Assembly (NCBI GenBank): GCA_900543945.1
Contig: UQTN01000110.1
Location: forward strand, 1 to 6,578
Source of the DNA: an uncultured Collinsella sp.
GTDB taxonomy: Bacteria; Actinomycetota; Coriobacteriia; Coriobacteriales; Coriobacteriaceae
Length of the DNA: 6,578 nt
Direction: 5' to 3'
Below, piece by piece: positions 1-6,112 of this stretch (positions are counted from its first letter, which is position 1; the number at the start of each line of letters is the position of its first letter). The translations under genes were made by a program, and so were the position numbers. The notes beneath the pieces were generated by a model. The model had not been told where the DNA came from. It saw only the letters and a program-made list of their open reading frames with translations, and did no database searches.

Positions 1-14
1 CATACTGGGGTTAC

Positions 15-34
15 TGCATCGACTCGGTGATGCA
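15..34. repeat. Short inverted repeat (possible weak hairpin)
   Basis: TGCATC at 15-20 pairs with GATGCA at 29-34, leaving an 8-base loop that could close by one further G-T wobble. The right arm is followed by TGTTTGT, which is T-rich but interrupted by G. It could be a weak terminator or attenuator of an upstream gene, or a protein site. A six-base stem can also occur by chance. Confidence 0.3.
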
Positions 35-53
35 TGTTTGTACGTTCCCGGCG

Positions 54-90
54 GTCGGTTTGCCAGAAGCGCCCCGTCGGTTGTTCCAGA
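54..90. repeat. Imperfect direct repeat in the rnj leader
   Basis: GTCGGTTTGCCAGA at 54-67 recurs as GTCGGTTGTTCCAGA at 76-90. The copies differ by one inserted base and one substitution, and their starts are 22 bases apart, about two helical turns. This spacing would suit a dimeric regulator, but no protein or family is implicated by the sequence. It is a weak candidate. Confidence 0.3.
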
Positions 91-102
91 CCCGTTTCGA
101 AG

Positions 103-108
103 AAAGGA
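103..108 (+). promoter_or_regulatory. Ribosome binding site of rnj, long spacer
   Basis: AAAGGA lies within GAAAGGAAACA (102-112). The ATG at 123 is 14 bases further on, longer than the usual 5-9. No other start codon lies in between, and the same 11-base box precedes yajQ with a normal spacer, so I accept it as the site for the ATG at 123. Confidence 0.6.
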
Positions 109-122
109 AACAACACTCACTT

Positions 123-1793
123 ATGGCAGCTAAAAAATCATCTCCCTTGAAGATCATCCCGCTCGGCGGCCTTGACGGCATCGGCAAGAACATGACGGTC
201 TTCGAGTGCGGCGACGACATGGTGCTCGTCGACGCCGGTCTCATGTTCCCGGATGACTCCCAGCCCGGTATCGACCTGGTGCTTCCCGACTACACCTATG
301 TTCTAGAAAACGAGGAGAAGCTACGCGGTATCGTCGTTACCCACGGCCACGAGGACCACACCGGTTCGCTTCCGTATCTGCTGCAGGATCTCAACAATAA
401 GGTGCCCATCTTCTCGAGCAAGCTGACGCTTGGCTTTATCGAGGGCAAGCTCTCCGAGTTTCGCATCCGCGCACCTAAGTTCCGCGAGGTCAAGGGCGGC
501 AGCCATGTCAACCTCGGCGGCATCTCGCTCGACTTCTTCTCGATGACGCACTCCATTCCCGGCGCTCTGGGCGTGTTCATCCGCACCAATCAGGGCACCG
601 TCATGCACACGGGCGACTTTAAGCTCGACCAGACGCCCATCGATGGCGTCACGCCCGACTATGCCGCTATCAGCCGCTTTGCCAAGCAGGGCATCGACCT
701 GCTGCTTTCCGACTCCACCAACGCCACGGTTCCGGGCTTTACCAAGTCTGAGGCCGAGGTTGGTCCCAACCTGCTGCACGCCATCAAGAATGCGCCGGGT
801 CGCGTGTTCGTCGCGTCGTTCTCGAGCCACATCCATCGTCTGCAGCAGATCTGCGATGCCGCCCGCAAGTGCGGCCGTAAGGTCGTCGTGACCGGTCGCT
901 CCATGCTCACGAACACCCGCGTGGCGCGTGAGCTTGGCTACCTCAACATCGACGACGCCGATATCATCGATGCCTTCGACATTGACAACCTGCCCGACGA
1001 CAAGATTGTCGTCATGTGTACCGGTTCGCAGGGCGAGCCTCTGTCGGCCCTTTCGCGCATGGCCAACGGCGAGCACAAGACGCTCTCCATCCACGAGGGC
1101 GATACCGTCATCCTCTCGGCAACGCCGGTCCCCGGTAACGAGAAGGCCGTTCAGCAGGTCGTCAACAGCCTGGCCAAGCTCGGCTGCGACGTGTGGGATA
1201 AGAACCGCGCTCTCGTTCACGTCTCCGGTCACGGTAGCCAGGAGGAGCTCAAGCTCCTGATGGCCATGGCCAAGCCCACGTACTTTATGCCGGTTCACGG
1301 TGAAGCCGTGCATCTGCGCGCCCATGCCCAGCTGGCCCGCAAGATGGGTCTCAAGGACGATCATATCTTTATCCTCGACAACGGCGACACGCTCGAGATG
1401 CGTGGCGGTATCGTTAAGCGCGGTACGCCCGTCGAGTCCGGCGTCGTCTACGTCGACGGCCTGCGTATCGGCGATACCGACCCCATCGTCTTGCGCGATC
1501 GTCAGAAGCTCGCCAACGACGGTATGGTTACCGCTGTTGCCATCGTCTCGCTTAAGCACAAGAAGATCGAGGCCATCGAGTTCTCGGGCCGTGGTGTCTC
1601 GTTTGCCATCGACGACCAGTTCTCCGAGGATGCCTCCGCATCCATTATGAAGACGATCGAGAAGGGCAAGTTCGGCTTTACGAGCAGCGGTTCCGATGCC
1701 ATTCGCAAGGCCGTACGCGATTCGCTCTCTAACTTTATCTGGAGCCGTACGCGCACCCGCCCGATGATCATCCCGGTCGTCATGGAGGTTTAG
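123..1793 (+). CDS. rnj: Ribonuclease J (metallo-beta-lactamase/beta-CASP RNase)
   Basis: Cytoplasmic zinc-dependent ribonuclease with 5'-3' exonuclease and endonuclease activity, used in mRNA turnover and in rRNA or sRNA maturation. From the ATG at 123 it is 556 residues, the normal RNase J length. Visible metal-site residues are the HGHEDH motif (H74, H76, D78, H79), H143 in MTHS, D165 in HTGDFK and H392 in FMPVHGE. The HVSGH motif (H366-H370) of the beta-CASP domain is also present. The numbering nearly matches, as I recall it, that of B. subtilis RNase J1, which supports this start. The frame extends upstream to GTG at 27 and ATG at 30, but those codons would add a non-homologous N-terminus. 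Residues 1-200 and about 345-430 form the beta-lactamase core, with beta-CASP between them; the last 100 residues are the C-terminal domain. All catalytic residues are intact, so the enzyme should be active. Its last codons contain the ftsK ribosome binding site. Confidence 0.97.
   Translation: MAAKKSSPLKIIPLGGLDGIGKNMTVFECGDDMVLVDAGLMFPDDSQPGIDLVLPDYTYVLENEEKLRGIVVTHGHEDHTGSLPYLLQDLNNKVPIFSSKLTLGFIEGKLSEFRIRAPKFREVKGGSHVNLGGISLDFFSMTHSIPGALGVFIRTNQGTVMHTGDFKLDQTPIDGVTPDYAAISRFAKQGIDLLLSDSTNATVPGFTKSEAEVGPNLLHAIKNAPGRVFVASFSSHIHRLQQICDAARKCGRKVVVTGRSMLTNTRVARELGYLNIDDADIIDAFDIDNLPDDKIVVMCTGSQGEPLSALSRMANGEHKTLSIHEGDTVILSATPVPGNEKAVQQVVNSLAKLGCDVWDKNRALVHVSGHGSQEELKLLMAMAKPTYFMPVHGEAVHLRAHAQLARKMGLKDDHIFILDNGDTLEMRGGIVKRGTPVESGVVYVDGLRIGDTDPIVLRDRQKLANDGMVTAVAIVSLKHKKIEAIEFSGRGVSFAIDDQFSEDASASIMKTIEKGKFGFTSSGSDAIRKAVRDSLSNFIWSRTRTRPMIIPVVMEV
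1784..1788 (+). promoter_or_regulatory. Ribosome binding site of ftsK inside rnj
   Basis: GGAGG, inside the last codons of rnj, lies six bases before the TTG at 1795. This strong, well-spaced site decides the non-ATG start of ftsK and implies translational coupling with rnj. Confidence 0.8.
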
Positions 1794-1794
1794 T

Positions 1795-4575
1795 TTGGCG
1801 CGCGGATCTGCACAAAACGCCAAAGGCAATAAGGCCAATAACCAACCGGCATCTGCTAAGGGTGCCGGTTCCCATCTGCGTGCCAATAAGGGCCACGAGT
1901 CCGAGTTTGATGAGTTCGAGCCCCTGGTCGAGCCCTCAGCCAATCGCGATATCGCCGGCGTGGTCATTGCCGTTTTGGCGATTGCGTCCTTTATTGCCGT
2001 GATTTCTCCGGCAACAGCGCCCGTTACGGCTGCCGTTGCCGGGTTCTACCACCTGGGCTTTGGTCTGGGCGCCTACGTGTTGCCGATCGTCATTTTGCTG
2101 TTTGCCGCCACGCTCTTTTTGGGCGAGGACTCGCCGCTCAACGTGCGCTCTGTTGCGGGCGGCGCCGTGGTCTTTGTCGCCGTCGTCTCCATTCTTTCGC
2201 TGATGGTGCCGGGTACGAGCGACTCGTGCGACCTTATGTTCACGCCGCAAAATCTGTCCGCTTCGGGTGGCTACATCGGTGCGTTTATTGCGAGTGCGCT
2301 GCAGAATGCCCTGGGTAAGCCTATCGCGATGGTAGTCCTGCTGGGCCTTGTCGTCGTGGGCTTGGTCATTATCGGCTTTTCGGTGGGCGGTGTTTTGCGT
2401 TCCGCGCGCGATCGCGCTGCCGATTTTGCCGAGCGTCGCCGCGCCGATGTTAATGCGAGCCCGTGGGGCGATGAAGAGGCCCTGTCGGTTCCCGGCGTCG
2501 CTCGTCCGCACCTGAGCATTTTGCGCCAGAAGGGGACTGACGCCGCGGTGACCACGGTCATGGGTGGCGATGTCGACCCGGTTTTGGATGACGACGAGGA
2601 CGATGACCCGTTTGTTGACGTATCCGAGTCGGTTGAAGCCGAGCGGGCCAAGACCACGCTGCTGCCGCGCCGTCATGCCAAGAAGGGCAAGACGGTTCCC
2701 AAGCTCAATACGAGTGAGCCCGACCCGTCTTGGTCCGATAGCGAGATTGAGCTCACCGAGGGCGATGACGAGGACGACGAGGCTCCGATTGAGACCGCAA
2801 AGACAACTTTGCTGCCGCGTCGCCATGCAAAGCGCGGCCAGGTCACCGGACAGCTTTCGATGGAGGACGATCCGGACAAGGTTGACGAGTCCGAGCCGCC
2901 GTTTTCCGTGAATCCCGTCTCGGCCGCCCCCCAGATCCCCGACTTCCTGAAGCACCCCAAGGTCGCTGACGCCTCAACCTCTACGGCCTCTGCCGCTCCT
3001 GCTGCGGCTGACAATGGGGGAGCGAGCGACACCGCAACTGACGCCGAGGGCGAAGAAGAGGACGGCCTCAAGCTTCCGCCGCTCGAAATCCTGCATGCCA
3101 ACCCGCAGTCGGCTTCCGCTGCGTCTTCGGACAAGGAGCTGGAGCAGACCGCTGAGTCACTGCAATCCACCTTGCTTGAGTTTGGCCGCAGTGCCCGCGT
3201 GGTCGGCTGGATCGCCGGCCCCACGGTGACGACCTTTAAGCTGCAGCCCGGTGAGGGCGAGCGTGTGAGCAAAATCTCGAGCCTCGAGGACGATATCGCG
3301 CTTTCGCTCGCTGCCCAGTCGGTGCGTATCTTTGCCCCGATCCCCGGCACCTCGCTCGTGGGCATCGAGATTCCCAACCGCAAGCGCCAGAACGTCAATC
3401 TGGGCGACGTGCTGCCCTATGTGAAGGGCGGTCCGCTCGAGCTCGCTATCGGCCGTGACGCCGAGGGCACGCCGGTCGTCGCCGACCTCGCCAAGATGCC
3501 TCACCTGTTGATCGCCGGTACGACTGGTTCTGGTAAGTCGGTGATGATCAACTCCATCATCACGACCTTGCTCATGCGCGCCCTTCCCGAGGACGTTCGC
3601 CTGATTATGGTCGACCCCAAGCGCGTCGAGCTTGCGGGCTATAACGGTCTGCCGCATCTCTATGTGCCCGTGGTGACCGAGCCTAAGCAGGCCGCGAGCG
3701 CTCTGCAATGGGCTGTGTCCGAGATGGAGCGTCGCCTGAAGGTTTTCGAGCGTCTCAACGTGCGTAAGATCTCGACCTACAATGAAAAGCAGGCCGCCGG
3801 CGAGTTTGAGCATTACGACAACCCGCCGCAAAAGATGCCCTACCTGGTCATCATCATCGACGAGCTTTCGGACCTGATGATGGTCGCCGGTAAGGATGTC
3901 GAGGCCTCGATCGTGCGTATTGCACAGCTGGGCCGTGCCGCCGGTATTCATCTTATCGTGGCCACGCAGCGCCCCAGCTCCAACGTGGTGACGGGCCTCA
4001 TCAAGGCTAACATCACCAACCGCATCGCCTTTAACGTCGCCACGGGCATCGACTCGCGCGTCATCATCGACCAGATGGGCTCCGAGAAGCTCACCGGTTT
4101 GGGCGACATGTTGTTCTCCAAGGTCGACTGGGGCAAGCCCCGCCGTATCCAGGGCTGCTTTGTCTCGGATGATGAGATCAACGAGATTGTCGAGTTCGTC
4201 AAGTCGCAGAGTGAGCCAGACTACCACGAGGAGATCCTGTCTGCCGTGGCGCCCGCTTCCATGTCCATGGCGGGTGGCGGAGGCATTGTCCGCACCGGAG
4301 TAGCCGAGCCGCAAGACGATGATCCACTCATTTGGGAAGCCGCCCATATTGTGGTGGAATCGCAGCTTGGCTCCACATCTGGCCTGCAACGTCGTCTGAA
4401 GGTTGGCTATGCGCGTGCCGGGCGTATTATGGACATGCTGGAAGAAAAGGGTGTCGTCGGCCCGCCCGACGGTTCCAAGCCGCGCGAGGTCCTGTTGGAC
4501 GAGGAGGGGCTTGCCGCGCTGGAATCTGTCGACGCCGAGATGGCACGTGAAGATCGTGAGTTTGGAGGATTCTGA
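1795..4575 (+). CDS. ftsK: DNA translocase FtsK/SpoIIIE
   Basis: Membrane-anchored, ATP-driven hexameric DNA pump that clears and aligns chromosomal DNA at the division septum, usually with XerC/D recombination at dif. The protein has 926 residues and starts with TTG. It has four predicted membrane helices (about 53-73, 88-110, 119-138 and 176-198), then a long acidic, low-complexity linker (about 200-440). The motor follows: alpha domain from about 445, Walker A GTTGSGKS at 575-582, the VDPKRVELAGYNGLPHLY signature at 607-623, and Walker B LVIIIDEL with D689/E690. ATQRPS (723-728) is also present. A C-terminal winged-helix gamma domain (about 843-905) is typical of the part that reads polar DNA motifs such as KOPS/SRS. 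It is longer than B. subtilis SpoIIIE (about 787) and shorter than E. coli FtsK (about 1329), mainly because of the linker. The linker carries a duplicated AKTTLLPRRHAK motif. All motor motifs are intact. It starts one base after the rnj stop and overlaps the next start by one base. Confidence 0.97.
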   Translation: MARGSAQNAKGNKANNQPASAKGAGSHLRANKGHESEFDEFEPLVEPSANRDIAGVVIAVLAIASFIAVISPATAPVTAAVAGFYHLGFGLGAYVLPIVILLFAATLFLGEDSPLNVRSVAGGAVVFVAVVSILSLMVPGTSDSCDLMFTPQNLSASGGYIGAFIASALQNALGKPIAMVVLLGLVVVGLVIIGFSVGGVLRSARDRAADFAERRRADVNASPWGDEEALSVPGVARPHLSILRQKGTDAAVTTVMGGDVDPVLDDDEDDDPFVDVSESVEAERAKTTLLPRRHAKKGKTVPKLNTSEPDPSWSDSEIELTEGDDEDDEAPIETAKTTLLPRRHAKRGQVTGQLSMEDDPDKVDESEPPFSVNPVSAAPQIPDFLKHPKVADASTSTASAAPAAADNGGASDTATDAEGEEEDGLKLPPLEILHANPQSASAASSDKELEQTAESLQSTLLEFGRSARVVGWIAGPTVTTFKLQPGEGERVSKISSLEDDIALSLAAQSVRIFAPIPGTSLVGIEIPNRKRQNVNLGDVLPYVKGGPLELAIGRDAEGTPVVADLAKMPHLLIAGTTGSGKSVMINSIITTLLMRALPEDVRLIMVDPKRVELAGYNGLPHLYVPVVTEPKQAASALQWAVSEMERRLKVFERLNVRKISTYNEKQAAGEFEHYDNPPQKMPYLVIIIDELSDLMMVAGKDVEASIVRIAQLGRAAGIHLIVATQRPSSNVVTGLIKANITNRIAFNVATGIDSRVIIDQMGSEKLTGLGDMLFSKVDWGKPRRIQGCFVSDDEINEIVEFVKSQSEPDYHEEILSAVAPASMSMAGGGGIVRTGVAEPQDDDPLIWEAAHIVVESQLGSTSGLQRRLKVGYARAGRIMDMLEEKGVVGPPDGSKPREVLLDEEGLAALESVDAEMAREDREFGGF
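2647..2832 (+). repeat. Duplicated 12-residue motif in the FtsK linker
   Basis: AKTTLLPRRHAK is encoded at 2647-2682 (residues 285-296) and again at 2797-2832 (residues 335-346), exactly 50 residues apart. Seven of the twelve codons differ between copies and every difference is synonymous. Both copies continue K/R-G and are preceded by an acidic run (DDDEDDD at 265-271, DDEDDE at 324-329). The protein identity with diverged DNA suggests an old duplication kept by selection on the peptide. Confidence 0.9.
4564..4568 (+). promoter_or_regulatory. Ribosome binding site of rodZ-like gene
   Basis: GGAGG sits inside the last codons of ftsK, six bases before the ATG at 4575. The ftsK TGA and this ATG share one base (TGATG), a classic arrangement for translational reinitiation. 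Confidence 0.8.
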
Positions 4576-6086
4576 TGGCTGCACGCTTTGGTGACATGCT
4601 GCTCGAGCAGCGTCGCCGAATGGGCCTTTCCATTCAGCAGGTCGCCAACACCATCAAAATCAGGCCGCAGATCATCGAGTTTTTCGAGACCGGTAACTTT
4701 GCTTCGATGCCGCCGCGCGGCTATGCGCAGGGCATGATTTCGAGCTATGCTCGTTTTTTGGGCCTCAATCCGCGCGAGGTCGTCAATGCCTACTTTGACG
4801 ACCTGATGGCATACGAACGCGAGACGTCGCAGCAGGGCGGTCGTTTTCAGGACGCCGCCGGCTACGTCAATTCGCGTTCCTCTGTCGATAACGGGCGCTT
4901 CCTGATGGTTCAGGGTGGTCGCTCAACGCGTTATGGTCAGCGTCCGCAGCAGGCTGGCTATATTACCGAGACGGGGTCCAGTGAGGAAATCCGTTCTCAG
5001 CGCGATCGTTTCCGCAGCACGCCTATGCCCGACGATCGTGCGCTTCCCGCTGCCCGCGGTGTGGTGCGCGATCCCCGTGTCGGCTACGGAGATGGCGGCT
5101 ATTCCGATCGCGGTTACCGTTGTGCCTCTACGGGACGCTCTCGCGGTGGCTATGCGGATGCCGATACCACGCAGGTGACGCCGCGTCTTCGCTCTCAATC
5201 TCAGCCGTGTGGCCAGCGCCCTTCGGCTCCGCGTTCGGGCCAGCGTGGCTATCAAGGCCGCGGTGAACTTGCGCCCCGCTCGGGTCAGCGCGGCCTTCAG
5301 GGCCAGGGTGGCTATCGTGGCCGTTCCGATAGCAATCGTGGTCGTATGCCTCAGGGAGGTGGCCGCAGCAGTTCCAGTCGTGGACGCGGCGGATCTCGTA
5401 CTCCTCAAAACAACGGGCTCGATCCGCGTATCGTCTACGCTGGCATCGGTGCCGTGGCGTTGCTGCTGATCGTGCTCATCGTGGTACTTCTGCGCGGCTG
5501 CGCATCTTCGACGCCCGAAACCACGCCCGAGACGCCTGCTGCTACCAAGACGACGACCAAGAAGTCTTCTAAGAAGACCGAAACGGTCGACGAGGACGAA
5601 GACACCGATGAGGCGACGGATGAGTCGACCGGTTCGGACGCCACCAAGACGACGGCTAAAAAGGAAGAGAACGAGGCGACGAAGGTCAAGGTCTCCGTTG
5701 CCAAGGGAAAGACCGCGTGGATTGAGGTCAAGGTCGACGGAAAGTCGGTCTATGGCGCCCAGGCGACTGGCCCCTTTGAGCAGGAGTACACGCCCGAGTC
5801 CTCGATCGAGATCACCACGTCCAAGCCTTCCGATGTCACCGTTACCAAGAATGGCGAAAAGGTCCGTTACGATACCAAGACTTCGGGCGTGGCGCGTGTG
5901 ACGATCACCGTTCCCAAGAAGGAGACGACCGATTCCGAGAATGGTGAAAGTTCTGATGGTGCCGACACCACCGACGGTACCGATACCACCGACGGCACCG
6001 ATGCCCAGTCCACGGATGGCGCCGATGCCGCAACTGACGGTCAGACGCCCACCGATTCTACCGACTATTCGTACGATAGCTATTAA
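4575..6086 (+). CDS. rodZ: RodZ-like HTH membrane protein with Arg/Gly-rich linker
   Basis: Probable bitopic morphogenesis protein of the RodZ/YmfM type, which links cytoskeletal or cell-wall machinery to the membrane. It has 503 residues, against roughly 290-340 in E. coli and B. subtilis homologues. Residues 4-75 form a Cro/C1-like helix-turn-helix domain with the family hallmark RGYAQGMISSYARFLGLN (48-65). Residues 80-285 are a low-complexity linker rich in Arg, Gly, Gln, Ser and Tyr, with no lysine. One membrane helix follows at about 286-307. Outside are a Thr/Lys/Glu-rich stalk (311-370), a small beta-type domain resembling the RodZ C-terminal DUF4115 (about 371-447, with AWIEVKVDGKSVYG at 381-394), and an acidic Asp/Thr tail (452-503). 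The HTH in this family mostly serves protein contacts, so a DNA-binding role should not be assumed. The domain order and the position after ftsK support the call. Whether this lineage has MreB as partner cannot be seen here. Confidence 0.82.
   Translation: MAARFGDMLLEQRRRMGLSIQQVANTIKIRPQIIEFFETGNFASMPPRGYAQGMISSYARFLGLNPREVVNAYFDDLMAYERETSQQGGRFQDAAGYVNSRSSVDNGRFLMVQGGRSTRYGQRPQQAGYITETGSSEEIRSQRDRFRSTPMPDDRALPAARGVVRDPRVGYGDGGYSDRGYRCASTGRSRGGYADADTTQVTPRLRSQSQPCGQRPSAPRSGQRGYQGRGELAPRSGQRGLQGQGGYRGRSDSNRGRMPQGGGRSSSSRGRGGSRTPQNNGLDPRIVYAGIGAVALLLIVLIVVLLRGCASSTPETTPETPAATKTTTKKSSKKTETVDEDEDTDEATDESTGSDATKTTAKKEENEATKVKVSVAKGKTAWIEVKVDGKSVYGAQATGPFEQEYTPESSIEITTSKPSDVTVTKNGEKVRYDTKTSGVARVTITVPKKETTDSENGESSDGADTTDGTDTTDGTDAQSTDGADAATDGQTPTDSTDYSYDSY
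5226..5309 (+). repeat. 15-residue tandem repeat in the RodZ linker
   Basis: APRSGQRGYQGRG (residues 218-230, bases 5226-5264) recurs as APRSGQRGLQGQG (233-245, bases 5271-5309), a 45-base period. Eleven of thirteen residues match, and about six of those eleven codons differ synonymously. The repeat lies in the cytoplasmic linker. Confidence 0.85.
5964..5999 (+). repeat. 18-base tandem repeat in the RodZ acidic tail
   Basis: Two adjacent copies of the codons for DTTDGT (residues 464-469 and 470-475) match at 16 of 18 bases; both differences are synonymous. The flanking sequence continues the same D-x-x pattern. The near identity points to a recent expansion, and the copy number may vary between strains. 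Confidence 0.85.
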
Positions 6087-6100
6087 GCCGCTCGTACGCG

Positions 6101-6106
6101 AAAGGA
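6101..6106 (+). promoter_or_regulatory. Ribosome binding site of yajQ
   Basis: AAAGGA in the 26-base gap after the rodZ-like stop, six bases before the ATG at 6113. The surrounding GAAAGGAAACA (6100-6110) is identical to the box upstream of rnj. Confidence 0.75.
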
Positions 6107-6112
6107 AACATC

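Larger units (their letters stand above)
1..122. other. Leader region upstream of rnj, no supported gene
   Basis: I see no complete gene here. The rnj reading frame stays open to the left edge, but the part before position 123 does not look like RNase J. Another frame is open from position 2 and stops at a TAA inside rnj (about 131-133); its translation matches no family I recognise. A dapA gene often precedes rnj in actinobacteria, but I cannot recognise a DapA C-terminus in this stretch. The region contains a short hairpin (15-34), an imperfect direct repeat (54-67 and 76-90) and the rnj ribosome binding site. I found no convincing -35/-10 pair, so the operon promoter may lie further upstream. 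Confidence 0.5.

Noticed and set aside
27..122. N-terminal extension of RNase J from GTG at 27 or ATG at 30
   Set aside because: The extra residues do not resemble the family. The ATG at 123 has an upstream AAAGGA site and gives the usual length and near-standard catalytic residue numbering.
321..1967. Long open frame of 548 codons on the - strand opposite rnj
   Set aside because: Its composition is what a GC-rich coding strand produces on its complement, no family is recognisable, and rnj with intact motifs occupies the + strand.
1936..2955. Open frame of 339 codons on the - strand opposite the FtsK N-terminus and linker
   Set aside because: Arg/Gly/Asn-rich shadow translation with no domain; the + strand shows clear membrane helices and the linker in frame.
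3157..4584. Open frame of 475 codons on the - strand opposite the FtsK motor
   Set aside because: The + strand encodes a fully motif-bearing FtsK motor here; the antisense frame is a codon-bias shadow with no recognisable domain.
4923..5408. Open - strand frame rich in Ala, Thr and Arg opposite the RodZ linker
   Set aside because: It is the complement of a repetitive Arg/Gly-coding region and has no domain or start context.
5490..5510. Possible lipobox (LLRGC) at Cys309 of the RodZ-like protein
   Set aside because: It is an internal membrane helix rather than an N-terminal signal peptide, and arginine at the -2 position does not fit the lipobox consensus.
6087..6112. Terminator or promoter in the gap before yajQ
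   Set aside because: The 26 bases hold no stable stem followed by a T-run and no room for a -35/-10 pair; only a ribosome binding site is supported.
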